64,000 nt of DNA from Acanthochlamys bracteata (lineage: Eukaryota > Streptophyta > Magnoliopsida > Pandanales > Velloziaceae). The stretch is from the NCBI GenBank assembly GCA_019914995.1, contig CM034143.1, forward strand, positions 3,660,501 to 3,724,500, in the 5' to 3' direction. Below, one piece after another: positions 24,980 to 37,342 of this stretch. The notes under the pieces are model-generated. The model worked only from the letters and a program-made list of their open reading frames with translations. It did no database searches and was not told the DNA's origin. Positions within the stretch are counted from its first letter, which is position 1, and the number at the start of each line of letters is the position of its first letter. Position numbers and translations under genes: made by a program.

Positions 24980-26780
24980 ATAATTACTTAATGAATTAAC
25001 CAAACAAGTAAAGAACAAAACAACAAGAAACTACAATCTTTCAAAATTCAAAATCAAGTAAGAATAAATAGAACAACAGCACGAATCTTGTTTAGAATCA
25101 ACAGCGTGCATTGCGAATCTATAGACAGAATAATCAAAAGAAAAGGAACAAGGAAGAAATAAGTGGGGAATTTGAGATTGAATAATGCAGAACCATGTTT
25201 GTTTAGCTAAAGTGTTAATAGAATAAAACAGCAAGTTATTTATAGATATTTGTTAAATTAGAATAACATGTAGAACAATCTTATCTTTTCACAAGAGGTA
25301 GGCATAGAAATCCAACAGCATAAGCATAAAGTACAAAGGTCAAATGAACAAAAGCAACCACTAATAGTAATAAAAAAACATACTTCAGTATATCAGAAAG
25401 TATGCGAACTTACCTGAGCCGTAATAACAAATAAAAAAGAAAACCTTAGAAAGAAAGCTTGAACTAGGACTCACTTTCTCAATACTTGCACCAAAAGCTT
25501 CTCAATAGATCATTGCAACCTACGTCTAAACTTGCTTCACGATTTTGAAGAACTAAATTGCTTTAATTGTAGCAAAAACAATCGGGATGACAAAATTGCA
25601 TACTCAAATATTTAATTTTCTTTGATGATATTTAAATAATTCAATATCTTTTGAAGTATACATAATGGAGGTACTGACAGCAGCTTTGTCTCCTTAACCA
25701 AGGACATAGCATTTCTTTGATGGTTTATCTAAAATTTTATGAATAACGAAAGTACAATGATATACAAGGACCCAGCAACTAACCAACTGTAGAGTCTTCC
25801 TTGCGAGTGACAATAAACTTGATGATCAACTATTTTTCAAATAATGTAAGGTTTGCTCAACACAATTACTGCAAACTTAGAAAACAGAGAGATTGTCAAC
25901 AGCACACCAGAAATGTAAGAGTCACTCAAAACAGTTACTTCAAGCTCAATCACAAAGTTTGCTTCAATGTTTGACACTAACATATAGTCGATGGTGTGAG
26001 TCCCTTTTGAACCTTAGAGCATTTAGCACCATAATACACAATGTGCAATCATGCAGCATGCACAAATCCAAACACCTTTACCTTACCAGACATTCTTTTC
26101 TTATCATCGCACCTCCAAGTCATGATTGTGACCTATGTGATATTCTAATTAGTAAATATAATCTCTAAAGTAAACTAAAAAATTACAAAGAGACCTATGC
26201 ATAAAACATCGTGTTGATGCACTACATTCTTATCTAAAGCAAAAGGTGTTGAAGACTTCCTAAAAAATATTAAAACGACAGGATCAGGATTCAAAGAAAT
26301 AAGTAAGAAAACTCAACAAGTGATACTAACAGCTACTTGCTTATCTTGCAAGCGTTAACAACAAGTGTTACAAAATACTGTTGCAAGCGTTTCTCCCAAC
26401 TGCATGGTTTGGAATCATTTCTGAGCTACTTGCTTATCTTGTAGAAACACGTAAAATCCATTCCTCAACAAAATTAAAATCAACGACAATTCTCAATGGC
26501 TTTAATCGACAATATAAACAACCACAATTGCAGAATTAATACCAACAGGCATGAAGCTAGTTACATCCAATTATGCAAACAAAAGAGCTTTCAGAGAGTA
26601 GAAAACCTATTTTACATGAAATTTTTTTATCACAAGTTATTAATATACAAAATTATCTTATTCCTAATGTACTACTAAGTATGTCGGAAACTTTTCAAGT
26701 TTTGTAAGAGTAATGTATGTCTTGCTATGCATTGTAGGTCTAACTACGCATTCTTGTTTGCCTAACTATCTATTTCTTGT
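24980..26780 (-). repeat. Family X block upstream of SR copy B
   Basis: From 25,260 to 25,690 the sequence matches 3,460-3,900 and 6,200-6,620. From 25,697 to 26,780 it matches 1-2,280 with internal deletions (about 1.08 kb against 2.28 kb). The EEAF-type exon at 25,412-25,520 is present (minus strand ...GASIEK), but its start is altered and no full frame survives. Confidence 0.65.
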
Positions 26781-26784
26781 AATG

Positions 26785-28055
26785 AATTCTCCATTAAGTA
26801 TTTTTCAAATCAAAATTTAAAAGACCTTCCAATATAACCCTCCTTAGAGATTTTTGAGCACTAATGAAAGAAGAAGCGCATGAATACCAAACTTTCAAGT
26901 AGATTCACCCCAATAATACAATTTATACTTCCGTGAAAGGCATTTAGATTGAAAAGTGCAGTAAAAAACACGCCAATCAAGATGCAAGTACAAACACAAT
27001 ACCTAACGAGTAATGTCAAATGCACACAGGAAGAAACACAATCAATGGGCAATCCATGTTGATACAAATGGACCATAATCTATGACAAAATGCAAGGGCT
27101 CGATCTCAAATACAACCAAAATTAAAAACATTGGAGGATGAAATTGAAGCTATTTGACTTCAACAACAACATACAAATAACTAGTTTTTAACCCGATACA
27201 ACAAAGTAGAAGCAATTCAAGCAAGAGGTGAATGGAATTTAAGCGCAAGCTCCAAATGTACAGCTTATATTTATCAACATATATGGAGAGCGTTGACCCT
27301 GCAGCTAAGGAGAAAAAAGACCCTTGCCTGTTCCCAACACTTAGGAAATGACGAGAATCTAAGATATTTTGTTGGAGTTATTTAGACTTTCAGTTGTAAA
27401 TTACAGATGCTAACAAAAATTTGTTGCCTCATTCAGTTTCCAGTATGTATATCTGAGTGACACTCGATGTTGTCGGTATAGGTCCTTGATTAGTTGTGTA
27501 TAACTAACAGTGCTTTGATCGTCAATTTTATTTTCATGTCCTCTCACAGTTACTGTAAGACTAGAACTAATCCAATTGATGTTAGTGTTGCTTTTGATTG
27601 TCTTTCTTTTGACAATTTCAGTATGGGTATGTTTGCAAGAGATTATTACTGTTTTAAATTTGATCCATAATGCTATTTTTCTGGAGGTTGTCATAACTGT
27701 TCAATTTATTTCGTGTATACGGAGTTTATTGTAATGTAAAATGTCCTCAAATTATTGATTTGGAAATCTAAGATTCCCGGATCTTATGATTGAAGGTTAA
27801 AAGTCATAAAACTGTATGACAACAATGATTTTATAATTTTTATATCCAGTTTAGTTTAAATTAATTTTTATTAGTGACATGAAAATACTGTTATAAGATC
27901 AAATTTTGTTCTTGTTCTTCTTATTTTTTTCATAGCATCGTGCTATCTTACACTTGATTGTGGAATTAGCATGTTGGTTCTGTGAAGTTCTGTTTAGTTT
28001 TGATTTTATTGTATTTCTTTTTTGTTGTACTATTACAATATGATACCTAAAAGCA
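26785..28055. other. No gene recognised
   Basis: AT-rich. A few short open frames on both strands have no domain signal. The lower half could be the eroded 5' part of the LINE fragment that follows, but I see no motif that proves it. Confidence 0.4.
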
Positions 28056-28058
28056 TTG

Positions 28059-28220
28059 TTATGGTGGATATTAGAAAGAGAAAGTATACCTAATAAATAT
28101 ATAAAGATTATTAAAGATATGTACGATAGAGTAGTTACTTGAGTACACTATAATAGTGATGATAATACAGAGAGTTTTCTATTATTATAGATTTCAGCTT
28201 TAAGTTCTTGCACCTATCTA
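28059..28220 (+). mobile_element. LINE (L1-type) reverse transcriptase fragment
   Basis: The plus strand reads WWILERESIPNKYIKIIK then DMYDRVVT, a stop, VHYNSDDNTESF and, after a frame jump, a degenerate ISALSS block. Plant L1-type elements have here ...KYI.(V/I)I.DMY(D/E)....V(R)T.......F.I..GL.QGSALSP.LF, just before the catalytic YxDD region. The spacing and order fit. The fragment is cut on both sides and broken by stops. Confidence 0.82.
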
Positions 28221-28259
28221 TTGCACCTAATGTTTGTTATCAAATCCTTCAAAAGTAAA

Positions 28260-30300
28260 GGATCATGGTTGACATGGTTGTGATGTCCTAAGGACAAAGC
28301 TCAAATCCTTAACGGTTAAAAGTTTGTGTATCATCTTACACAAATAAAACGTTTAAGAACAAAGAATCATGTTTAATGAAACTCCAGGAGGGTGTTATTT
28401 TAGCTCTTCAACAGTACAAGATGAACATTGCATACATCTTTTTGATGATAAGGTCCCTATTAACAAAGAGGAAAACTCCTGCAAAGCACTTCAAGATTAT
28501 ATTTATACAATGAATCAATAAAATAGGCTTATGTGAACGGATATATAATATCTTGATAAGATAAAAAAGAATACCGTATAAGCCATAGAAGAGACTCATA
28601 TGAACATGTCGCATTTAAGTGCTCAAAATCCTGAAATGAGAGACGAAAAGCAGCTCAGAAAGTCAGATTACCTTTCTATAATTGAAGAATTCAAATAGGC
28701 AAATGCTACTATTTACAAGGATAGGTAGCTTGAAACATAAACTTATAATGAAGCATAAACTTTGTTCAGAGAAATATGGAGGCGAGTCATTAGTCAGTGA
28801 CCAAACTTGAAACCTGAAAAAGCTTAGATTCAGGATAAAACCTGAGTTCACTGAGGATGGAGAAGGATTCGCAAATCTATTCTTTCAAATCCTGACTTGT
28901 GGCAGAATACTGATTAGATAACTCATGCATGAATCCCGAATAGATGAAACATAGCTTCAGAGTTAAAATTTTAAAAATGATCTGCATAACTTGGAGTATC
29001 AAATAGCAGACTATCGTTGAGAGATCCATAGTAACAGAAGGAAGAAATAAGGAAAATGAAAGGAAAGGAACTTCATATATTTATTTTCAGGACTATCCTA
29101 GGAAAGCAAATTAGATGAGAAAGACATCAGAAGTAAGCTATCGTAGAATTCCAAACTTAAAGGTTATGAAATACCAAAGTTCGCCTATCTATTCCAAGTT
29201 TAAAAGCTTGAACATCCAGGAAATTTAATCACACATAACTGATATAAATCTTACTTTGCTAAACTAACTATTCCATAAGGTCAGCGATTATGTGAATCAA
29301 GAACAGAATATCATAACCTGAAGAAACAATTATAATTCAACTTATTGAATAACAAAATGCAAAACCCCACTAATGTGCCAACAGTTAGCATAAGTTAATC
29401 TATCTAGCATGCCATACCAAGTACTATAACTTGAACATAAACATTTTAATGCATAAAACTTGTCAAGCAAATCAAATTAGAGCTTATAGAATAATCATAA
29501 GATGTAAGCATTCACACGCACCTCCAAACAAGCTGATTAGAATAGACTTTCTCCATTTGACAGCCGTAGTTATGGATACATAATAGAAGGCACATGTCCT
29601 ATGGCATTCGAGAAATAAAAAAGAAATAAGCACCCATTGGTCAAGGAGGTAGTAATGCCATTTAATAAAAGGGAGACAACTTGCAGAGAGTGTAACAGAT
29701 GTCTAGGCTAATAGCATCAAACTTCTTAAAGAATACTGTTTGCGTATGAGAAGCGACTAAAAAGCTGTTAATTCTAAGAGGATATCATTTACAGTCGTAA
29801 TATGACAAAATCACAAGAATACAATATTATAGAGTTATCTTAAAGGAAAATCCCTTTGGAATTATTCAAACTATAGGGCCTCTATCACAATGCAAACACT
29901 TGCAGTGTTACAGTACCTAATTATACAGGCTTCAAAATACATATGATCAATCCACAAAAACCCCTGTATATTATAGTTAAGTAGAAAAATACAGTTAAGT
30001 ACTGATTTTCTAGGATCCACATCACGATCCAGAATACAAAAGATTATGTACTTAGAAGACATTGCTTTGATTCAGCTCATTCTGTTCAAAATTAAATTCA
30101 ACATTGAGGAGGCATACGGTTATAGCATTCCCCATCAAGGCCAAACTACCCACCTTTCCACCTACATTCCCTCCCCGTCAAACATTGGTCACTATCTTAT
30201 CTAAGTTCAATATCAACCCTCATAGACAATTGAAATAAATTATTATCTCCTACTATAAAATGGAAGTGTTTGGAGATAGTGGAGTATAGAGCAATTTAGG
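28260..30300. other. No gene recognised
   Basis: Noncoding, AT-rich, without clear similarity to other parts of the window. It lies between the LINE scrap and the start of the family Y array. Confidence 0.4.
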
Positions 30301-30900
30301 AGAACATAAGATTCAAACCATCTTCTATACAACTATATTTGGGAAATCATAGTTGTAATGCAAATCATAACCAAAAAAACCCTCGTAACCATCTTCTATC
30401 CATGATCTTTCAGAGAATTTGTGATGATAATGCAAATCATAACCATGACCTTTCAAGATCCCATCCTTCATCCAAACTATTCCACTCTTCAACTTCAGTA
30501 TTTTGACTTCATATAGCATATTTGGCATGTTTTGTGCAAACCTGAAAGTTGAAAACTCCAAAATCTTAATCTACACTTCTAGAACTTAAGCAATTAAGAA
30601 AGAAATTCATGGCTGACTGACATACATGGCAGACTGACATGAAATGCAAGCAGAGCAGGACAATCGCAAATGCATACAGAAACTAAAATTCAATGAGACT
30701 TCCATCCACGCTTATGCCCACACAACACTTATCTCATTCCATCCTTAGAGGCACGTATTACAAAAATAACCTTCCACTTTGCAAGAACAGAAAACAGCAT
30801 AAACATAAGGGAAGTTCCTAAACCAATCTTTGTTCACTATCTTATTTAAGTCTAACATCAACCCTCATTATAGCAAGTAAGTGTCAGGAGATATGGAGTA
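30300..30900 (-). pseudogene. Family Y unit 7 (truncated, most downstream)
   Basis: It holds the VLDEVERLKLEN-type block (30,430-30,545; here MLYEVKILKLKSGIVWMKDG) directly joined to the block that elsewhere precedes IGDCEV (from 30,610). All exons in between are missing, so a large internal deletion or unequal exchange shaped it. The GHGYDLHYHHKF phrase is repeated once more at 30,340-30,400. Confidence 0.55.
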
Positions 30901-31099
30901 TAGAGCAGTTTAGGTGAACTTACGTTGATCACAACTACACCATTTTCCTTCTACTGCAACATCAATTTTAAGTACTAAGATAGGTATGCATATAAATCAA
31001 GCTTGTTTTGTATGCAATTCAAACTTGATTCTAAAACAAAAATTTTGAGCTTATAACAAATCTGAAGGTACTAATTTCTTCCAATACTTCACAACCTAG

Positions 31100-33180
31100 C
31101 CGCCAATCAACTTAGTATACATATATGCAATTGATTTTCAGTTCAAATCCAAGTTCCACCATAAGATTCAACCATATGTAAATGCCAATATATTATTGCA
31201 ATATACTATTGTTCGCTTCAAAGAACTAGTGATGATAGCGCAAACCATAGCCATGATGCTTTCAAGAGGCCACTCATCATCCAACCTATGCCATTCTCCA
31301 ACTTCAGTCTTTTCACATCATCTAACACCATTGGCAAGTTTTGTGCAAGCCTTCAAGTTGAAAAACCCCAAAACCCTAGTGTAGATTTCTACAACTTAAG
31401 CTATTCAGAATGAAATTTCATAGTAATCACCTCCAAAACACCGCAGCCATAAGCTCCACAAGATCTTGTTGTGAATGAACAAAACAACTTTGTCATCATG
31501 AGATAACACAGTCCGGCAAAGTATTTAGATTACTAAAAAATGCCTACCAAGATTAAAGCGCATTATCAAGGAGGATGACTTACCAAAGCATCCCATTGGT
31601 GACAGTTGAGCTTTGATTCAGATTCTTGCTAAAAACATCAAGAAGTTGATCAACCAGCTGAACTCCTAAGCACTTTTATAAGCTTTTGTTGTAGCTTTGC
31701 ATATGAAATAAACAAATCTGAGAGCAAGAAGAAATTAATAAAGAGTTGACACAATAATGGCAAAGGACAAAGTAGGGGTTATCTTGTGTCTATTTCATTG
31801 TTTACCTTCAACCAATGATCATGAGTGCCAAAACAAGAAAGAAGAGAAACGGCCACGAAGTAGAATGGATAGCCATTATTTGGGAGCTAAGGCTTGGGCC
31901 ATCTTTTAGCACATACAAATGTATACATCTATAAGCATAGTTGAAACTTTCCTTTCACCTCAATATATACATTCACAAAATAAATAATTCCAGCAACAAT
32001 TTCTACCTCAAACTTCTACCACTGCAAAATTACAACATAAGAAGATAGAGGATCTTTAAATAAGATAATATCGCCATAGAAGTGGGGAGTATCAATTTAC
32101 CATGTTTGAGATGAAACCCATTGAAACCGTTGACACGATCTACCCTCAATGAGTAAAGTGGCCAAGTGGATTTTCGAAAAGAGCATAATGCGTCAAGGTA
32201 TGCCAAAATACCTCTCTCTCTCTCTCTCTGGATGCTTGCTTCGGCGCATGCTCTTATTTCAATTTTGCTGAGGAATAAAACAACAAAATCTGCCAATCAA
32301 AGCTGAACTCCATAAGTAATAGCTATTAAAAAACAAATGCAATGTAAAGTATTTCTCATCTCTTAGCAATACTACTTGGCAGTAACGATGACCGAGAATG
32401 CTGCTGTATTCTGATTGGAACAAAAGAATGCGTCTCATCACCTCAACACAGGTTCAAATAGCATTCTGACCACAGAGAAGAGTATAGATTGGCGTCAACA
32501 AATTTATGTTCCACTGAATCTGTCTTCTCACCCTCTACAACCATACCTTGGGAAAAGAATAATGAAATACAGGCAAGAAGAACTTGGTACTAAGAAGTTA
32601 ACCTCGTTTTAATACCAAATTAAACATTGTGAAGTAAGCAAGCAAGAGATGAAAAAGCCACGAATGGTTATATTAATTAACTTGTGCTTACAGAATCACT
32701 ATGTGAAGAAAAGGATGCAAAAGCTGATAAATGTCAAGTATTCAGCTCCAACAAATAAAAAGTAATATGTTGCCAAAAAAAAAAAACAAAAGATAACGTC
32801 TCATTAAATCCATTTGCCACCCCTCTGTTGCCACAGAAAGACCCTTTTCAAATTTGAATTCTTTCATTTGGAAATACACATCACAATGTGATATCTGATA
32901 ATAGATTCATGGCTGACTGACATGACAACACAAGCAGAGCAGCACAATCCCAGATGCATAATTTAAAATACAAAATAGACTTTCATACATGCTTATGCCC
33001 ACACAATACTCATCTCATCTCAGGGCACATACAAAAATATCCAGCCATATTGCAAGAAAAGTAGACAGCACAGACAGAAGGAAAGTTCCTACTTACTGCC
33101 AATCTTTGGCCACTGTCTATCTACGTCTATTGTCAACCCTCATTATAGCATGGAAGTGTTTGGATATAGTGTGAGTATAG
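31100..33180 (-). pseudogene. Family Y unit 6 (nearly complete exon set)
   Basis: From high to low coordinates it shows the IGDCEV block (about 32,850), VEGEKTDSVEHKFVDANLYS and RRILLFQSEYSSILGH (32,560-32,370), DFVVLFLSKIEI (32,290-32,220), the NPLG block (about 32,150, shifted), the membrane-like block (about 31,840), LDVFSKNLNQSS (31,690-31,585), the RDD block (about 31,457) and the LDEVERL-type block (31,240-31,340). A CT/GA microsatellite (32,212-32,230) has eroded the DFVVL exon donor. Several exons are open, but stops within others make it a pseudogene. Confidence 0.6.
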
Positions 33181-35050
33181 AACAGTTCCTTCTAATTTGC
33201 AACTTCAGTTTTAAGTAACTAAGATTGGTAGCATATAAAATCATGTTTGTTTTGTTACGCTATTCAAACTTGCTTCTAAAACAGAAATTTTAAGCTATTA
33301 ATTTCATCCAATACTTTGAGCTTACAAAGCAACTTGCTACCAGATATGCGATTAACTTTTGCTTCAAGTCCACGTTCCACTATTAGATTGAAACCATATG
33401 TCTATACTACTATAGCATTGCAATATACTATTGTTCGTCCCAAAGTAGTGATGATAATGCAAACCATATCCATGACCCATTCAAGAGCCCACTGTTCATT
33501 CAACCTATGCCATTCTCCAACTTCAGGCTTTCGACTTCATCTAACAACTTTGGGCACGTTTGGTGCAGGCCTGTAAGTTGAAAAACTCCAAAACCTTAAT
33601 GTAAACTTCTACAACTTAATGCCACTCAGAAAGAAATTACCTATTAATGACCTCAAAACAGGGCAGCCACAATCTCAACAAGATCTTTTTGTGAATGTGT
33701 CAAAAGTTCAACTCAGTCAACTCGAGAAAACTCTGTCCTGCTAATCATTTAGATTAACAAAATCTGCTAAGATTAAAATGCATTAAGAAAGAGGATGACT
33801 CACCAAAGCATCCCACTGCTGGGAGCTGAGAATTGATCTAAGTCCTTGCTCAAAACATCAAGAAGTTGATCAACCAACTGCACCCCTTCCAAAACACTTT
33901 TACTTAGATTTGGTGTAACTCTCCATATGAAATGAACGAACCCCATGAGTAAGAATAAATTAGTAATGAGTTGATACAATCATGACAAAGGACAAAAGAA
34001 GAGCTAATCTTGAGTTTATAAAGGCCTTGACCTGATGATCATGAGTGGTAAACCAAAAAAGGAGAGAAATAACCACAAAGTAGAATGGATCTCCATGTTT
34101 TGGGACCTAAGGTTGGGGCCATCTTTTAGCACATGCAATATGTATACATTCCCTAAGCTTGGGTGAAACTTTCCCTTCATCTTTACATACAGTCACAAAA
34201 TTAAAATTTAAAAAAAAAGCATAGAAATACAGAGAAGTAAACAATTCAAGCAACAAGTTCTCCCCCTAACTACTATAACTGCCAAACAATGACATAAGAA
34301 AATAGAGGATCTACAATGACAATAATATTTCCACAGAAGTCAGAAGCATCAATTTACCTTTTTGAGATGAAATCCTACTGAAATCTTCACAAGATCTATA
34401 CCCAGACAATGTCAGTTAAGTAACTAAGTGGATTTTCCAAAAGAGCAAAAAATCGTCAAGGTATGCCGAAATACCTTTTCTCTTAAGCTACATGGGATGC
34501 TTGCTTCAGCTATGCTCTTAGTCAATTTAGCTGAGGTCAAAACAACAAAATCTGCATCTCAAAGCTAATTCCATAAGTAATAGCTATTAAAAAGCAAACG
34601 CAATGCATAGTATTTCGAGTTCCACAACTGAAGTACTAACATGCTGTATGTCTATTTTCTCATCTCATAGCAATAGTCCTTGACAGCAACAAGATAACAA
34701 AGAACGCTTGCTGTATTCTGATTGGAACAAAAGGATATTTCTCATTATCTCAATACGTGTTCAAATAGCATTCTGACTGCAGAAGAATAGAGATTCACCT
34801 AGGCAAATTAGTGTTCCAAAGAATGTGTTATGTCAACCTCTCTAACCATACCTGCGAAAAGAAACATGAAATATAGGCACCTAGAACTTGAAATAAGAAA
34901 CAACCACAGTCTTCTAGTACCAAATCAAACAATGCCAAGTAGGCGATCACTAGAATGAAAAGACACAAACAGTTATCTTAATTAACTTATGCATCAATCA
35001 AACTTACAGAATCACTATGCAAAGAAAAGGATGCAACAATTCATAAATAT
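33180..35050 (-). pseudogene. Family Y unit 5
   Basis: Same exon order as unit 6. The DFVVL exon (34,570-34,480) is the best preserved in the array, fully open as DFVVLTSAKLTKSIAEAS up to its GTATTT donor. The LEGVQL exon lies at 33,900-33,800 with its GTGAGTCAT-type donor. The RDD exon is near 33,676 and the LDEV block at 33,460-33,570. Frame breaks occur in the FQSEY block. Confidence 0.58.
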
Positions 35051-36430
35051 CAAGTATTCAGCTCCAATAGATAAAAACTAATATCTTGCAAAAACAACAG
35101 AAGATAATACATCTCATTAACGTCAAGAGTGGTAAACCAACGTCGAGAGTGGTAAACCAAGAAAGAAGAGAAGCAGCCACAAAGTAGTCCATAGCTTGGG
35201 ACCTAAGATTGGGGCCATCTTTCAGCACATATACATGTATACATTCCATAAGCTTGGTGAAATGTTCCCTTCATCTCTACACATTTTAAAAATTCAAATA
35301 GATAGAATAAAGTAATTTTCATACCAAGACAATATCACCGTAGTCGTAGGAAGTATCAACTTACCCTATTTGAGATGAAATCCTACCGAAACCGTTGACA
35401 AGATCGACCCTCACAATGTCAGTTAATTGGCCAAGTGGATTTTCCAAGAAAAACATAAAGCGTAAAAGTATGCCAAAATAAATACCTCTTCTCTTAAGTT
35501 ATATGGAATGCTTGCTTCAGCACATGTTCCTGTTTCAACTTTGCTGCGGATAAAACCACAAAATCTGCACCTCAAAGCTAAATTCCATATGTAATTTTTG
35601 GACTTCCATAGCTAAATTGCTAAATGCTGCACGTCCGTTTCCCATCTCGTAGCAATACTCCATGCCAGCAATATGATGACCAAGGATGCCGCTGTAGTCT
35701 AATTGGAACAAAAACATATATCTCATCACTTTAGAACATCTTTAAATAGCATTCTAACCATACAGAAAAGTAGTAAGGATTCGCCTACACAAATTATGTT
35801 CCAATAATCTGTCTTGTCACCCTCTACAACCATAACTTTGGAAAGGAATCACAAAATATAAGCAAGATAGAGGTTGAACTATGAAATAACCGCAGCCTTT
35901 TAGTAACAAATCAAACATTGGTAAGATGGCAAGCACAAAGAGAGGAAAGTCACCAATAGTTATGCTAATTAACTCGTGCATTAATAGAAGTTTCCAAATC
36001 ACTATGCGAAGAAATGATGCAAAAACCAAAAAATCTCGAGTACTCAGCACCAACAGATAAAACTTAATATGGTGCAAAAACCAAAACAGATTGCATCTCA
36101 TTAAATCCATTTACCCCTCATCAATTGCCACAGAAAGTCCCTCCACAAATTTGAATGCTTTGAATTGCAAATACAGCTCACAATCTCCTACCTGATAATA
36201 CATCATGTCTTACCGAAAGAGCACCACGTTCTCAGACGCATAGAAGCTAAATTTCAAATAGTGTTTCATCCATGCTCACCTCAACACAACACTCATCTAA
36301 GTCCATCTTCCACAGGACAATACAAAAATATTCTCCCATATGGCAGGAAGACATGACAACACAGACATAAGAGAAGTTCCTAATGCCAATCTTTGGGCAC
36401 CGTTTGTCTTATCCAACGTCCACTCTCATT
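35050..36430 (-). pseudogene. Family Y unit 4b (upstream half only)
   Basis: Contains the IGDCEV exon (36,110-36,190; VGDCELYLQFKAFKFVEG, open), the FQSEY block (about 35,700; FQLDYSGILGHHI), the DFVVL block (about 35,530, ends in a stop), NPLG (35,440-35,365; open as NPLGQLTDIV.VDLVNGFG), and the SLLSWFTT block (35,250-35,110). It then breaks at a short direct repeat (AACGTC(A/G)AGAGTGGTAAACC, twice at 35,120-35,155) into unit 5. Confidence 0.55.
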
Positions 36431-37342
36431 ATAGCATGGAAGTCTTTGGAGATACTGGAGTACAGAGAAGTTATTTCTAAAATTTTGTAACTCCAATTAC
36501 AAGTACTAAGATTGGTCTGCATATAAAATCATGTTTGTATGGTACGCTGTCAAACTTGCTTCTACGACAGAAATTTTGAGTTTAAACAAAATTTTAAGTT
36601 ATGCAATTGACTTTCAGTTCGAGTCCACATTCCACCATAAGATTCAACATTATGTCTATAGCACTATACCTTTTCAATATACTATTGTTAGTCGCAAAGA
36701 AGTAGGGATGATCATGCAAACCATATCCAAGCCCCTTTAAAGAGCCCATTCTTATCCAACCTATGCGATTCTCCAACTTCAGCCTTTCGACTTCATCAAC
36801 ACCTTTGGCATGTTTTGTGCACGCCTCCAAGTTGAAAAACTCAAAAACCTTAATGAACCCTTCTGCAATATAAGCCATTCAGAAGAAGTTACGTTAATGA
36901 CCTCAAAAAAAGGGCAGCCACAATCTCAAGATCTTGTTGTGTATGTGTCAAAAGTTCAACTCTGTCATCTCGAGATAACTCAGTCCTCCAGAGTATTTAG
37001 ATTAACAAAATCTGCAACATCAAACCCCAATAAGAAAGAGCTACTGTGAAAAACCTTTTTCAAACTAACATTATCAATCTCTTCGTTGCTTCTACATACC
37101 TGCAGCTCTTTTGCCACCACATGAATCAAAGAGAGTAACATCCATATCAAAGAGAGTAAGCTCATAGTCAATAATAAAAAATAAAAAAAAGACAATGGAA
37201 TACATGCAGATTAAAGGATGAAATAATGAGAACAAAATCATGTGCATGAGCATCAAGACAAAATTTCTTGGAGTTAGTTCTTGGTGCTTCACTATGAAAT
37301 TTAAGTCAGTACCCTAATAAGATTAATAGCCTCTAAAGTTAC
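36430..37342 (-). pseudogene. Family Y unit 4a, fused to a family X segment
   Basis: The LDEVERL block (36,880-36,700) is open as VDEVERLKLENRIGWIR. The RDD exon lies near 36,925. Above 37,040 the sequence no longer matches other Y units but matches 1,340-1,480 of family X (shared CTTTTGCCACCACATGAATC-like stretch). A solo LTR sits at the upper border. Confidence 0.55.
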
